A stretch of 64,000 bases of DNA from Vibrio rhizosphaerae (GCF_024347095.1 NZ_AP024903.1:2356001-2420000), one strand, 5' to 3'. Counted from the first letter of the stretch, positions 26,023 through 34,838 are shown. The notes: generated from the letters alone by a model not told the origin. Made by a program: numbers and translations.

Positions 26023-27996
26023 TCACTTCGCACGGGACGGGCGGGAGGATGTGGCACTGGATGGTTTTCTCGAACCGCGTTTAGTCAATGACGTTCTTGA
26101 ACGCGAACGCTTCACTGGCTGAGGGAGCGCACGTAGAGAATCTGGTGGCGGTGTCGTCTTCACATGTTGCATTAAGTGCTCGATTTGTTGCGTCAGAGTG
26201 GTCATAAAAGGTTGATAAGCCTGATTTCTCTCTGCCATATCCTGCAATTGATGTTCCCATTGAGCCGTCATGTCCGGGTATGTTGATTCGACCGGCAATG
26301 CATGAATTAGGCCGCGTCCCGCCGGCGTACTGCGGATCTGTTTTCCTTCCCGCTGTAAGAGCTGACGTTTGATGAGCGTATCGATGATCCCCGCACGGGT
26401 CGCTTCGGTGCCGAGACCGTCGGTTTCACGCAAAATTCTTTTCAGTGATTTATCTTCAACAAAGCGGGCAATTCCTGTCATGGCGAGCAATAGCGTTGCT
26501 TCGGTAAAAGGCCGGGGCGGTTCGGTCTGGTGAAGACCGAGTTCTCCCTCACGACAGGTCAGGACTGTGCCTTTGGTCAGTGGCGGAACCGTTTCAAGAC
26601 CATCTTGGTCATCATCACGAAATCCTGTAACGCGCTTCCAACCGGGTGAGACCATCTGCTTGCCTTTGGCCACAAAAGTCCCTCCGGCAATGTCAAACAC
26701 CAATTGAGATTCTGCATAACATGCAGGCGGATAAAACTGGATCAGATACTGGGTAGCAATCAGCTGGTAGACTTTCTGCTCATCGCCGGACAATTGCGCA
26801 TGCGTCGCTTTTGGTGTCGGGATAATCGCATGGTGTGCATCGACCTTACTATCATTCCATGCTTTGGATTTTAAAGTTAAATCAGCCTCACTGACCGCGA
26901 TTTTCAACGTGGGCACAACCTGTGAGATCGCCGTCGTCACTGCGGCTGATGCCTGCCAATGCTCCGTCGGCAAGTAACGACAATCAGAACGCGGATAAGT
27001 GATCAGTTTATGTTTTTCATATAGTCCCTGACAAACGTTCAGCACTTGTTGGGCACTCATACCATACTTCTTCGCGGCATCAATCTGTAATGCAGACAGT
27101 GAATAAGGCAATGGCGCATTCTGGCGCGTTTGTTTCTGCTCAGAATCCGTGACAGTCGCAGGCTGCCCTTGAATACGTCTGGCAACGTTTTCGACCAATG
27201 GCCGATGAAGCACACGGCCTTCCTCATCCTGCCATGGACGGCAGGCTTCACTCGGCTTCCAGCGAGCCCGGATGTCAAAGGTCTGCTGCTCGGCGGTCTG
27301 GTAGGGAATCAAAGCATGCAGCGTAAAATAATCTCTGGGAACAAAGTTTTCAATCGTCTCATCCCGACGAACCACCAGACCGAGTACCGGTGTCTGAACC
27401 CGGCCAACAGACAGCACCCCCTGATAGCCGGACTGTTGGCCCAACAAGGTATATGCTCTGGACATATTCATGCCATAAAGCCAATCTGCGCGAGAGCGTG
27501 CCAGTGCAGAAACAGAAAGCGGGATAAATTCTCGGTTGTGCCGAATTTGTTGTAAGGCGCGTTTGACCGCTGACGGATTCAGATCGTTAATCAGCAAACG
27601 CTCGGTGTCCGCTCGGCGTTGCTGGCTCACTTTGCAATATTCCAAGACTTCGTCCACCAAAAGCTGGCCTTCTCGGTCCGGGTCTCCGGCGTGGACAATT
27701 TGCAACGACGAGGATTTAAGCAATTTTTTAATAATGGTCAGTTGCCGCGACGCGGATTTTCGTGGGCGAAGTTGCCACTGCTGCGGCACAATCGGCAGGT
27801 CTTCCAGCCGCCACTTTTTATAACGCTCATCGTAGGCTTCCGGTTCAACTTGTTCTAAAAGATGACCGATACACCACGTCACAATATCTCCGTTCCCACA
27901 ACGAATACAACCATCCTCTTTCTGATGAGGACGGGGTAAAACATCGGCAATCGCACGGCCGAGACTCGGTTTTTCAGCAATGAATAAGCGGGGCAT
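26023..27996 (-). CDS. topB: DNA topoisomerase III
   Basis: A 657-residue type IA topoisomerase that passes single strands and decatenates replicating DNA. The Toprim domain opens MPRLFIAEKPSLGRAIADV, with its acidic triplet in HAGDPDREGQLL. The catalytic Tyr is in ITYPRSDCRYL. LSVGRVQTPVLGLVV and GLGTEATRAGIID are family motifs. A basic Ser/Arg/Lys-rich tail ends the protein (KRSRSRTSLTKRGSRK). The ATG follows directly on the terminator hairpin of grxD and has no visible Shine–Dalgarno, so expression is probably low. Confidence 0.96.
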   Translation of the reverse strand: MPRLFIAEKPSLGRAIADVLPRPHQKEDGCIRCGNGDIVTWCIGHLLEQVEPEAYDERYKKWRLEDLPIVPQQWQLRPRKSASRQLTIIKKLLKSSSLQIVHAGDPDREGQLLVDEVLEYCKVSQQRRADTERLLINDLNPSAVKRALQQIRHNREFIPLSVSALARSRADWLYGMNMSRAYTLLGQQSGYQGVLSVGRVQTPVLGLVVRRDETIENFVPRDYFTLHALIPYQTAEQQTFDIRARWKPSEACRPWQDEEGRVLHRPLVENVARRIQGQPATVTDSEQKQTRQNAPLPYSLSALQIDAAKKYGMSAQQVLNVCQGLYEKHKLITYPRSDCRYLPTEHWQASAAVTTAISQVVPTLKIAVSEADLTLKSKAWNDSKVDAHHAIIPTPKATHAQLSGDEQKVYQLIATQYLIQFYPPACYAESQLVFDIAGGTFVAKGKQMVSPGWKRVTGFRDDDQDGLETVPPLTKGTVLTCREGELGLHQTEPPRPFTEATLLLAMTGIARFVEDKSLKRILRETDGLGTEATRAGIIDTLIKRQLLQREGKQIRSTPAGRGLIHALPVESTYPDMTAQWEHQLQDMAERNQAYQPFMTTLTQQIEHLMQHVKTTPPPDSLRALPQPVKRSRSRTSLTKRGSRKPSSATSSRPSRAK

Positions 27997-28003
27997 AAAA
28001 ATA

Positions 28004-28031
28004 TTAAGGCCACAAAAATTTGTGGCCTTAA
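28004..28031 (-). terminator. grxD terminator abutting the topB start
   Basis: A perfect 13-bp stem TTAAGGCCACAAA/TTTGTGGCCTTAA with a two-base loop, followed on the minus strand by TATTTTT and then the topB ATG at 27996. It lies 31 bases past the grxD stop. Confidence 0.85.
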
Positions 28032-28062
28032 CATAACAGGATCAACTGTAAATTTATACAGT

Positions 28063-28395
28063 TTAGTCTTCTTTTTCTGCGCGAGCTGCTGCTTCTTTAA
28101 TCAGGGGTTGTAACTCACCCTTCTGGAACATTTCCAGAATGATATCACACCCACCGACCAGTTCACCTTCTACCCATAACTGAGGGAAAGTCGGCCACTG
28201 AGCATAAACCGGTAACTCTGCACGGATATCTGGATTCTGGAGAATATCCACGTAAGCAAATTTTTCGCCACAAGCCATCAATGCCTGCGCTGCCTGAGAT
28301 GAAAAACCACAACTCGGTAGCTTAGGTGAACCTTTCATATAAAGCAGAATTGCATTGTCAGAAATCTGCTTTTTAATTTTATCGATTGTTTCCAT
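28063..28395 (-). CDS. grxD: Monothiol glutaredoxin 4
   Basis: A 110-residue monothiol glutaredoxin. The active site is CGFS in PKLPSCGFSSQ, and the glutathione-binding WPTFPQLWVEGELVGGCDI segment is intact in function order. It binds a [2Fe-2S] cluster with glutathione and, usually with BolA-type proteins, hands clusters to targets and reports iron state. It is divergent from sodB across 257 bases, joining iron metabolism and superoxide defence as in V. cholerae. Confidence 0.96.
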   Translation of the reverse strand: METIDKIKKQISDNAILLYMKGSPKLPSCGFSSQAAQALMACGEKFAYVDILQNPDIRAELPVYAQWPTFPQLWVEGELVGGCDIILEMFQKGELQPLIKEAAARAEKED

Positions 28396-28545
28396 GATGT
28401 CCTCATCAGAGCGTTTAAAAATATCGGGCTATTTTAAATCATTAACAGAGAATAAAAAGCCTATTCTTATTATGGTCTCTTTGGGCCCGGATACAACGCC
28501 GTCCGATGCGGCTGATAAATTAGTGCTTTTAATAAAGTAAAAACT

Positions 28546-28554
28546 TGCTAAAAT
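28546..28554 (+). promoter_or_regulatory. Putative sodB promoter with extended -10
   Basis: TGCTAAAAT (28546–28554) matches an extended -10 (TGnTAnnnT). No good -35 is seen 17 bases before it. It lies about 100 bases before the sodB ATG. Confidence 0.45.
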
Positions 28555-28610
28555 AGAACCAAGTCAGTCGTATTGACGAACATCAAAAGAAAATAACTCT
28601 GGAAGCTAAC

Positions 28611-28631
28611 TGAAAGAGTCTGACTCTTTCA
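28611..28631 (+). promoter_or_regulatory. Hairpin in the sodB 5' leader
   Basis: TGAAAGAGT (28611–28619) pairs with ACTCTTTCA (28623–28631) around CTG, ending 21 bases before the ATG and just above the GGAG ribosome site. In E. coli the sodB leader is folded and targeted by the iron-responsive RNA RyhB, so this may shape similar control. Confidence 0.5.
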
Positions 28632-28652
28632 AACACAATGGAGAACTGAGCA

Positions 28653-29237
28653 ATGTCATTTGAACTACCCGCTCTTCCTTATGCAAAAGATGCATTGGAA
28701 CCTCATATTTCAGCAGAAACACTAGACTACCATCACGGTAAACACCACAACACATACGTGGTTAAACTGAATGGCCTGATCCCTGGTACTGAATTCGAAA
28801 ACAAGTCACTTGAAGAGATCATCAAGACTTCATCTGGCGGCATTTTCAATAACGCGGCTCAGATTTGGAACCACACCTTCTACTGGCATTGTCTGTCACC
28901 AAACGGTGGCGGTGCACCAACAGGTGCTGTTGCTGATGCAATCAACAAGGCGTTTGGTTCTTTCGAAGACTTCAAAGCAAAATTCACGGATTCTGCAGTC
29001 AACAACTTTGGTTCATCATGGACTTGGTTGGTGAAAAAAGCTGACGGCTCTCTGGATATTGTCAATACATCCAACGCAGCAACACCACTCACTGAAGCAG
29101 GTGTTACACCGTTGCTGACGGTTGACCTGTGGGAACACGCCTACTACATCGATTACCGCAATGTTCGCCCTGATTACATGAGTGCTTTCTGGGCACTGGT
29201 AAACTGGGAATTCGTTGCTGAAAATCTGGCAAAATAA
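28653..29237 (+). CDS. sodB: Iron superoxide dismutase
   Basis: A 194-residue Fe-type superoxide dismutase of the cytoplasm that turns superoxide into oxygen and hydrogen peroxide. The metal ligands are His in [20 protein letters not shown], His in [11 protein letters not shown], and Asp and His in [12 protein letters not shown]. Ala-Gln (NNAAQIWNH) is the Fe-type pattern. The length equals E. coli SodB. GGAG at 28641 precedes the ATG. The gene ends with a strong terminator. Confidence 0.97.
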   Translation: MSFELPALPYAKDALEPHISAETLDYHHGKHHNTYVVKLNGLIPGTEFENKSLEEIIKTSSGGIFNNAAQIWNHTFYWHCLSPNGGGAPTGAVADAINKAFGSFEDFKAKFTDSAVNNFGSSWTWLVKKADGSLDIVNTSNAATPLTEAGVTPLLTVDLWEHAYYIDYRNVRPDYMSAFWALVNWEFVAENLAK

Positions 29238-29269
29238 TTCGGTTATTCTGAATCAGTCAGAATCTTGAA

Positions 29270-29299
29270 AAAATCCCCTGTCCTCGCAGGGGATTTTTT
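29270..29299 (+). terminator. sodB terminator
   Basis: AAAATCCCCTG (29270–29280) pairs with CAGGGGATTTT (29287–29297), loop TCCTCG, followed by further T. Confidence 0.9.
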
Positions 29300-29374
29300 A
29301 TATCAAATTCAATCACAATGCGATTAAAGTCACCACTTTAACTGCCGATATGTAAGCATCAGATGGAGAAGATG

Positions 29375-29896
29375 ATGCTACAGCAAACCACCGAAGTCCA
29401 ACATACGCTGGATAAAGCAAACCTGATCAACGAACTGCAATGCGGGCAGAGCGTCAATCTGGCGATTGTACAAAATCGACGGGCCGACTTTGCATTGCTG
29501 CTTGCTATGCTCTCCAATGATATGCGTGAAACCACAGCAACAGAAGTGATTGACCCGATTCATTTTACCGATGCTGAACTGCGTAAACACTTTGCATTGG
29601 CATCGCCACAACCCTTGCGTTCCGACCATGAAACCTATGCCTCCGGAGCTCAAGTCGCGTTACAATTTCATCAAGGCGGAATACGTTCGGCAAAACTCCA
29701 GCATTATCTGCGCCCAGATGCTTTGTCTTACTTTCCTGAACATACCCACCAACTGGAAGAATCGGTTTATCACAATCTCTCCGGTCATCAACGTCGCCAG
29801 CTCGAAGACAAAACACCGTCACAATCTTTAAACTATGAACTTTATAATCAATTAGTTACTAACCGGAGATTGTCCCAAATTCAGGCTCAGGCCTAA
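29375..29896 (+). CDS. VC2046/SO_2500-type conserved protein
   Basis: A 173-residue cytoplasmic protein of unknown function, conserved after sodB in vibrios. I identify it by position and by its start MLQQTTEVQHTLDKANLINE with the RADFALLLAMLSNDMRE segment. No membrane segment, metal motif or known fold is evident; the protein looks mainly helical. GGAG six bases before ATG 29375 favours that start over 29363 and 29372. Nothing visible suggests its role. Confidence 0.75.
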   Translation: MLQQTTEVQHTLDKANLINELQCGQSVNLAIVQNRRADFALLLAMLSNDMRETTATEVIDPIHFTDAELRKHFALASPQPLRSDHETYASGAQVALQFHQGGIRSAKLQHYLRPDALSYFPEHTHQLEESVYHNLSGHQRRQLEDKTPSQSLNYELYNQLVTNRRLSQIQAQA

Positions 29897-30064
29897 CTGT
29901 TTTTTCTGCAAATACACCGATGGTTGTGTGAATTACCCCCCAAAACAGCCCATATAGCCTCGCTTAAAATATATTCTTTGACCCTTTTCACATCCTTCCC
30001 TGATGGGTTCAACCATGCTAATCAAACAGGAAATAAAAATAACAGACCACAGGGAATGCCAGTC

Positions 30065-30736
30065 ATGCATATTAAGGATTCCATCATTCTCATCACTTCA
30101 TCAGCAACGATGTTGGGGAGTGCATTAGCTGAACGCTTCGCTCAACTGGGGGCTAAGATCGTCCTGACAGACACTCACCAACAAAATTTGCTGACGACTT
30201 ACACCAGAATCCGAGAGCTTTCAGCCAGTACCAGCTATTTCTTTTTACCAGATTACACACCAAGCTCAATCGAAGCATTACTGAATTTTATTGCCGAGAA
30301 ATATCATGAAGGTCCGGACATATTAGTGAACCACTGGCCGAATACCCCATTGCCTTCAGTGACAGATGAGCAACCTCTTGAGATGTTTACCCATAATCTG
30401 ACGATTATGGCTTCGACTATTTTTTCATTTGGCCAGATGAGTGCAGAGCGAATGAGACGGGATAAAAAAGAAGGTGTGATTGTCAATATCATTTCGAACA
30501 CGGATCAAGAGACTATCAAAGGATTTGAAAACTCCGCCTCAATGGTCACGGGATTCACCCAAAGCTGGGCAAAAGAGCTTACCCCCTTCAATATACGAGT
30601 CGGAGCAGTAATCCCCGTTTTAGAAGCCGCCGATGGCGAATCACGACCCACACCGGTGCTGTTAGATGAACTGATTCGGAATACAGAATATATTGTAGAA
30701 AACGAGTACTTTAGCGGAAGAACGATGTCGGCTTGA
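30065..30736 (+). CDS. Degenerate short-chain dehydrogenase-like protein
   Basis: A 223-residue protein with the overall SDR Rossmann pattern (KDSIILITSS start, GAKIVLTDTH second strand, GVIVNIISNT, FNIRVGAVIP). The catalytic YxxxK is replaced: where YSASK is expected it reads NSASM (Asn156, Met160). The glycine-rich turn is also worn (TSSATMLG), and NNAG becomes NHWPN. Oxidoreductase activity is therefore unlikely, and a structural or regulatory role is possible. It corresponds by position to VC2047, annotated as a short-chain dehydrogenase as I recall. ATG 30065 has AGGGA ten bases upstream; ATG 30056 is an alternative. Confidence 0.8.
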   Translation: MHIKDSIILITSSATMLGSALAERFAQLGAKIVLTDTHQQNLLTTYTRIRELSASTSYFFLPDYTPSSIEALLNFIAEKYHEGPDILVNHWPNTPLPSVTDEQPLEMFTHNLTIMASTIFSFGQMSAERMRRDKKEGVIVNIISNTDQETIKGFENSASMVTGFTQSWAKELTPFNIRVGAVIPVLEAADGESRPTPVLLDELIRNTEYIVENEYFSGRTMSA

Positions 30737-30749
30737 ATCAGCCGACATC
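30724..30749. terminator. Hairpin over the SDR stop codon
   Basis: GATGTCGGCT and AGCCGACATC form a perfect 10-bp stem with loop TGAATC, which holds the stop TGA. It lies between the convergent SDR and mlaA genes. No T run follows, so termination would be weak. Confidence 0.6.
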
Positions 30750-30773
30750 AAAGAACAAATCAAATGAGCGTGT

Positions 30774-31529
30774 TTATTCACTCATATACTCATCAAACAA
30801 TGCTTCCTGATCTGGGTCATAGGTTTCTTTTTTCTCGATTTCAGCTTTGAAATCCTGATGCTGCAAGTAAATTTCCCGGGTCAGTGCATAAGGATCGGGG
30901 GAGTTTTGCAGCATTGATTCCTGACTCACTAATGCGGCTCGGTTTTCCATCCCTTCAAAGATAAATTTTGAAACACTGCCCCAAATATTCAGGTAAGAGA
31001 GCGGCGCATAGGCTTCATCGACTAAATCTGTCGCAGCACGGGGGGTATAAGGCCCGGCTCCGGGAACCATCAAATAGGGACCATTTCCGACGCCGTAATG
31101 CCCGAGAGCATCCCCGAAACCTTTTTGATCCGCTTTTGTGATTCCTGCTTCAGATGCAATATCAATTAAACCGAACAATCCGAAAGTGGTGTTTAACCAG
31201 AAACGATTAAAGTGAGCCAGTGCTTGATGACCATTCCCCATGATCAGGTTATTCACCATACTTGACGGTTCATCAAGATTTGAGAAAAAATTCGCGATAG
31301 CACGACGAATCGGATTAGGGACATGATCCACATAAGCGAGAGAAACAGGTCTGATGACGTAGGGATCAAGATAATCGTAGTTCAACGTCCAAAAGCTGCG
31401 ATTGACACCTTCAAGCGGATCATTGACTGATGCATCCGGATTCTGCGTGTCAGCATGATCCGTTGTGCTACATCCAACCAAAACCAATATAATAAAGCCT
31501 AGACAAAGCCGCTTGATACGGTCATTCAT
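30774..31529 (-). CDS. mlaA: MlaA (VacJ) phospholipid-transport lipoprotein
   Basis: A 251-residue outer membrane lipoprotein. The signal MNDRIKRLCLGFIILVLVGC ends in a lipobox. The MlaA core follows: DPLEGVNRSFWTLNYDYLD, then NLDEPSSMVNNLIMG, GHYGVGNGPYLMVPG and the PRAATDLVD region. It forms a ring in the outer leaflet with porins and returns misplaced phospholipids to the MlaFEDB system through MlaC. Those partners are not nearby, as in most relatives. ATG 31529 was chosen for the signal peptide; only GGAAA precedes it. Confidence 0.95.
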   Translation of the reverse strand: MNDRIKRLCLGFIILVLVGCSTTDHADTQNPDASVNDPLEGVNRSFWTLNYDYLDPYVIRPVSLAYVDHVPNPIRRAIANFFSNLDEPSSMVNNLIMGNGHQALAHFNRFWLNTTFGLFGLIDIASEAGITKADQKGFGDALGHYGVGNGPYLMVPGAGPYTPRAATDLVDEAYAPLSYLNIWGSVSKFIFEGMENRAALVSQESMLQNSPDPYALTREIYLQHQDFKAEIEKKETYDPDQEALFDEYMSE

Positions 31530-31941
31530 TTTATTTTTCCGTTTTTCTTGCCTCAGATGTGAGCGTTCAATCCGGTGAAGCAATAATTTCCTACGATCAG
31601 TCGCTCAAAACCCGCTAAGTATATTGATATCGTTTATCAATAACAACATCAACCAACGCTATAACTTAAATTGAACCACTTCAATAAACTATATCGAGTC
31701 GTTCAACATATCTTCGGGGAAATTTAGCACATTTTTGTCATCGGAGCCGGGAAAGTTTGTGATGAACATACCGCACCACAGGTAAACAAGACGACGACGC
31801 AAAAATAAGTCGTATTGCGTAAGTTAAGCTAAAAGAATAACGGAAATTGAACAGATATCCATCTTTCAGACAGACTTTCATGGTTGTCAGCACTTTCTAC
31901 AAGCCATAAAAAAGGAAGTCCGCAGACCTCCTTTTCATCAT
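31530..31941. other. 412-bp gap at the position of the ccm cluster
   Basis: This gap between mlaA and the DUF2802 gene contains the terminator of the chemotaxis operon and the upstream region of mlaA. No open frame or remnant resembling CcmA–CcmI was seen. In V. cholerae, as I recall, the ccm genes (VC2049–VC2057) lie exactly here. Confidence 0.6.
31908..31935 (-). terminator. Terminator of the chemotaxis operon
   Basis: On the minus strand AAAAGGAGGTC (31925–31935) pairs with GACTTCCTTTT (31910–31920) with one G–U pair, loop TGCG, and a T run to 31908. It begins 6 bases after the DUF2802 stop. Confidence 0.8.
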
Positions 31942-32442
31942 TTATACACTTTTCTTTTTTGGAGGAGTCTTTCGCCTGACAGCCCCACCGTCCGGACGCG
32001 CACCCAGCGGTGGCACTTTTTCCTCTCCGGAGAGTTTCTTCTGAAGTGAAAGCATCAGTTCAGCCTCAGCTTTAGGCAACTCACACTCTTCAATCAATTC
32101 ATTAATATCAGCACCAAGCTGCACCATCTTCGAGGCCCGAGTATATAGACGGGCATCACTATCTTGTTGCTCCAACTCTTTAATGCGCTCATCCTGATGC
32201 AAAATAATTTGCTCTTGCTCGGAGATTTTTTGCCCTAAACCTACAACAACAGAACGCAGTTCAACAAGCTGTTTACTCGCCTTTTGCAACGATTTATCTA
32301 ATATTCTTGACTCCTGACGGCGCATCTCAGACTGCTTTAAAACGAGGCGTCTCAAGCGGTATATTGCCAATAGCAGCAAGAAAACAACAAAAATAGCTCC
32401 CCCGAGTAATACGGGAAAGCTCAACAACATGTCACGATACAT
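31942..32442 (-). CDS. DUF2802 membrane-anchored coiled-coil protein
   Basis: A 166-residue protein with one N-terminal transmembrane helix (FPVLLGGAIFVVFLLLLAIY), a long coiled coil from about residue 40 to 95, and the DUF2802 domain (TRASKMVQLGADINELIEEC) with its helix-turn-helix-like arrangement. A basic tail ends RRKTPPKKKSV. It is the last gene of the che cluster in vibrios and pseudomonads, and its start overlaps the cheW stop by one base (TAATG), so it is cotranslated. The function is unknown; a link to polar chemotaxis arrays is inferred from place only. Confidence 0.85.
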   Translation of the reverse strand: MYRDMLLSFPVLLGGAIFVVFLLLLAIYRLRRLVLKQSEMRRQESRILDKSLQKASKQLVELRSVVVGLGQKISEQEQIILHQDERIKELEQQDSDARLYTRASKMVQLGADINELIEECELPKAEAELMLSLQKKLSGEEKVPPLGARPDGGAVRRKTPPKKKSV

Positions 32443-32936
32443 TATAAGTGAGCCACTTCATCCCACTCGTCATCATTCAAAAGCTTGTTCAGATCAACCA
32501 GAATCAACAACTTGCCTTCTCGATTGCTGACACCTTGAATGAATTTAGAGCTTTCATCAGTCCCGACACTTGGTGTCGTATCAATTTCAGAGGTACGCAA
32601 GTAAACCACTTCTGCAACACTATCAACCAGAATGCCGATGACTTGACGTTCAGACTCAATCACAATGATTCGAGTGTTGTCAGTCACTTCACCATCGATC
32701 AGACCAAAACGAGAACGAGTGTCAATGACCGTCACTACATTTCCCCGCAGATTGATAATCCCCAGCACATAATCAGGTGCCCCGGGGACAGGAGCGATCT
32801 CAGTATAGCGAAGGACTTCCCGGACTTGCATCACATTAATGCCGTAAGTTTCTTCCTCTAACTGGAACGTCACCCACTGAAGCACTTCATCATTAGACTT
32901 ATCTTTTTTCACTTCTACTTCATTTGTATGAGACAT
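32442..32936 (-). CDS. cheW: Chemotaxis coupling protein CheW
   Basis: A 164-residue CheW, which bridges methyl-accepting receptors and CheA in the signalling array. It has the two-lobe SH3-like fold: EEETYGINVMQVREVLRY, then VPGAPDYVLGIINLRGNV (the receptor-binding Arg is in NLRG), DTRSRFG and the VDSVAEVVYL strand. The first 20 residues are a charged tail. It follows parP by 47 bases and precedes the DUF2802 gene in a class III flagellar operon. Confidence 0.97.
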   Translation of the reverse strand: MSHTNEVEVKKDKSNDEVLQWVTFQLEEETYGINVMQVREVLRYTEIAPVPGAPDYVLGIINLRGNVVTVIDTRSRFGLIDGEVTDNTRIIVIESERQVIGILVDSVAEVVYLRTSEIDTTPSVGTDESSKFIQGVSNREGKLLILVDLNKLLNDDEWDEVAHL

Positions 32937-32983
32937 ACCTTATCCTCTCTAAGTCGAATCCGACACTAATGTTTTCGGTAAAT

Positions 32984-34060
32984 CTAATCATTATCGAGTG
33001 CTTTAACATCTAATCCGGCCTTTAACATGGCGGTTAATGCTTCAACATGAATCAAAGCACACATTTTCTCTTTTACCATTCCGGCAAGCCAAGGGCGTTT
33101 TCCCGCCCGTTCACGCCAACGAACCTTTTCAGGATTCAATGATTCAGTTCCTCTCAATTGATCACATGCGAGCCCCCAAGAGCTGTCACCGAGCATCACA
33201 ATATATTGATAGGACTCTTTATAATCATCATTCTTTAACTTTTCTGCCATCACCCAACGAGCCGTATCGACAACATCTAACTGCTGATCGCGATTTGTCT
33301 GCAAACCTAGGTACCATCGGGGTCTGCCAATTAAATGGCTGACTTTTTCAAGGCGATGGATCCCACCTAATTCATCCAACGGAACAGCAAATAGAATCTC
33401 ATTGACTTCAAAATACAGCACCTGAAAATTTTCCGCCCGTTCGGTACTATGCCAGATAATATCGCCAACCGTGCCGCCAACCTGTGTCTGAGGTTCTGGC
33501 TGAATCTCTGCCTGCTGTTCAATATCTTCCCGGACGTCGTCTGCTTGAGTGGTCTCAGCGATACTCTCAGGCTCATCAGTCAAAGGCTCACTGACAACGT
33601 CAGCTGTCACAATTTCATCTTCTAATACATCATCCGATGAAATTTCGACATCCGGTGATGTTGCAACTTCAATCACATCTTCAGGTTGAAGATCAACATC
33701 CCAATCCTGTATCTCATCTGCTTCGACAGATACGTCCTGATATGCAAAGATCTCCTGAGTATTTTTATCCAGCAATGCAGCAAGATCTTCAATTTCATCA
33801 ACCGGATTTGATGATTCCAGCTGATTCAAGAGTCGCTGCACATCCTCAAGATTCGGAAACTGTGCTTCATTTTGAGGCGATTCTGATGTTTCAGTTACAT
33901 TAACACGCTGTGCCTGTAATTGTGGTACAACTTCAGATTCTTGCGAAACTTGTGCGTTTTTTTCTTGAACCAGCTCTAACTCCGCCGCCTCTTCATCTAA
34001 TAAAGCAGCAAAGTAATCGTCTAAAGCCTGTTCACTCGATAACGCGACATCACGATTCAT
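32984..34060 (-). CDS. parP: ParP, CheW-like polar array protein
   Basis: A 358-residue two-part protein. Residues 1–200 are acidic and low in complexity, rich in Glu, Gln, Pro and Val. Residues from about 210 form a CheW-like (AIF) domain: ILFAVPLDELGGIHRLEKV, IGRPRWYLGLQ, SWGLACDQLRGTE. In vibrios ParP binds CheA and ParC and keeps signalling arrays at the old pole. The start overlaps the parC stop by 11 bases, so the two are translated together. The assignment rests on order (parC–parP–cheW) and the domain. Confidence 0.9.
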   Translation of the reverse strand: MNRDVALSSEQALDDYFAALLDEEAAELELVQEKNAQVSQESEVVPQLQAQRVNVTETSESPQNEAQFPNLEDVQRLLNQLESSNPVDEIEDLAALLDKNTQEIFAYQDVSVEADEIQDWDVDLQPEDVIEVATSPDVEISSDDVLEDEIVTADVVSEPLTDEPESIAETTQADDVREDIEQQAEIQPEPQTQVGGTVGDIIWHSTERAENFQVLYFEVNEILFAVPLDELGGIHRLEKVSHLIGRPRWYLGLQTNRDQQLDVVDTARWVMAEKLKNDDYKESYQYIVMLGDSSWGLACDQLRGTESLNPEKVRWRERAGKRPWLAGMVKEKMCALIHVEALTAMLKAGLDVKALDND

Positions 34061-34829
34061 TAATCGCCAACCTCTCTAAGTAGATAAGCAATTGTTTGTA
34101 TGCGAAAACGCCCCGACTCCCTTCAGCAAAGTGAGATGCTGGCAGACGTTTCAGACTCGCATCTCTAAACTTGGTATCAATCGGTACAGCAGATGTCCAG
34201 ACTTGATCCGGATAGTCTTTCTTCAACTGGGTCAATGTCTGCAGAGAAGCTCTGGTTCTTTTATCATACATGGTCGGAACAATAGTAACTTTGAATTCCC
34301 GACTCCGAGACTTTTGCATGATACTCAACGTCCGAACCATCCGTTCCAGACCTTTCATCGCCAGAAACTCGGTCTGAACAGGGATCAAGATTCGGTCACT
34401 GGCTGCCAAAGCATTAACCATCATTACCCCCAAAATAGGAGGGCAATCAATCAAAACATAATCATATTGATGCCGAAGTGTCAGCAATGCTTTCTTTAGA
34501 ATCAGCCCCATCCCACTCCGGTTACCCATCACACGATCCAACGTTGCCAAAGACATATGGGCAGGAATCAGATCCATCCCTTCAATGTCGGTCTCAATCA
34601 CAAGAGGACGTACAGAATTTTCTTCCAGAGATGGCAACTGGAACAGATCAAATAAGCTTGACTCAACATGATCAGAATCATAACCGAGATAAGTCGTCAG
34701 TGACGCGTGAGGATCCGTATCCACCAGAAGCACCCGATGACCTTTTTTGCATAGCAGACCAGCCAACGTAATGGTTGTCGTTGTTTTTCCTACTCCACCT
34801 TTTTGATTGGCAATACTCCAAACAATCAT
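34050..34829 (-). CDS. parC: ParC, ParA-like ATPase for polar chemotaxis arrays
   Basis: A 259-residue MinD/ParA-type ATPase. The deviant Walker A is NQKGGVGKTTTT, the second motif is VDTDPHASLTTYLGYD, and Walker B is VLIDCPPILG. As a chromosomal orphan inside the che cluster (V. cholerae VC2061, ParC) it uses nucleotide-driven polar localisation, with HubP as polar anchor, to recruit ParP and CheA. It is not a chromosome partition ParA: there is no ParB gene or parS next to it. It is also named soj in older annotations. Confidence 0.92.
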   Translation of the reverse strand: MIVWSIANQKGGVGKTTTTITLAGLLCKKGHRVLLVDTDPHASLTTYLGYDSDHVESSLFDLFQLPSLEENSVRPLVIETDIEGMDLIPAHMSLATLDRVMGNRSGMGLILKKALLTLRHQYDYVLIDCPPILGVMMVNALAASDRILIPVQTEFLAMKGLERMVRTLSIMQKSRSREFKVTIVPTMYDKRTRASLQTLTQLKKDYPDQVWTSAVPIDTKFRDASLKRLPASHFAEGSRGVFAYKQLLIYLERLAINES

Positions 34830-34838
34830 CGGTTTTCC

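Noticed and set aside
34050..34829. Chromosome or plasmid partition ParA
   Set aside because: It is located inside the chemotaxis operon, has no ParB gene, and is followed by a ParP-type protein, so the polar array ATPase ParC is the better call.
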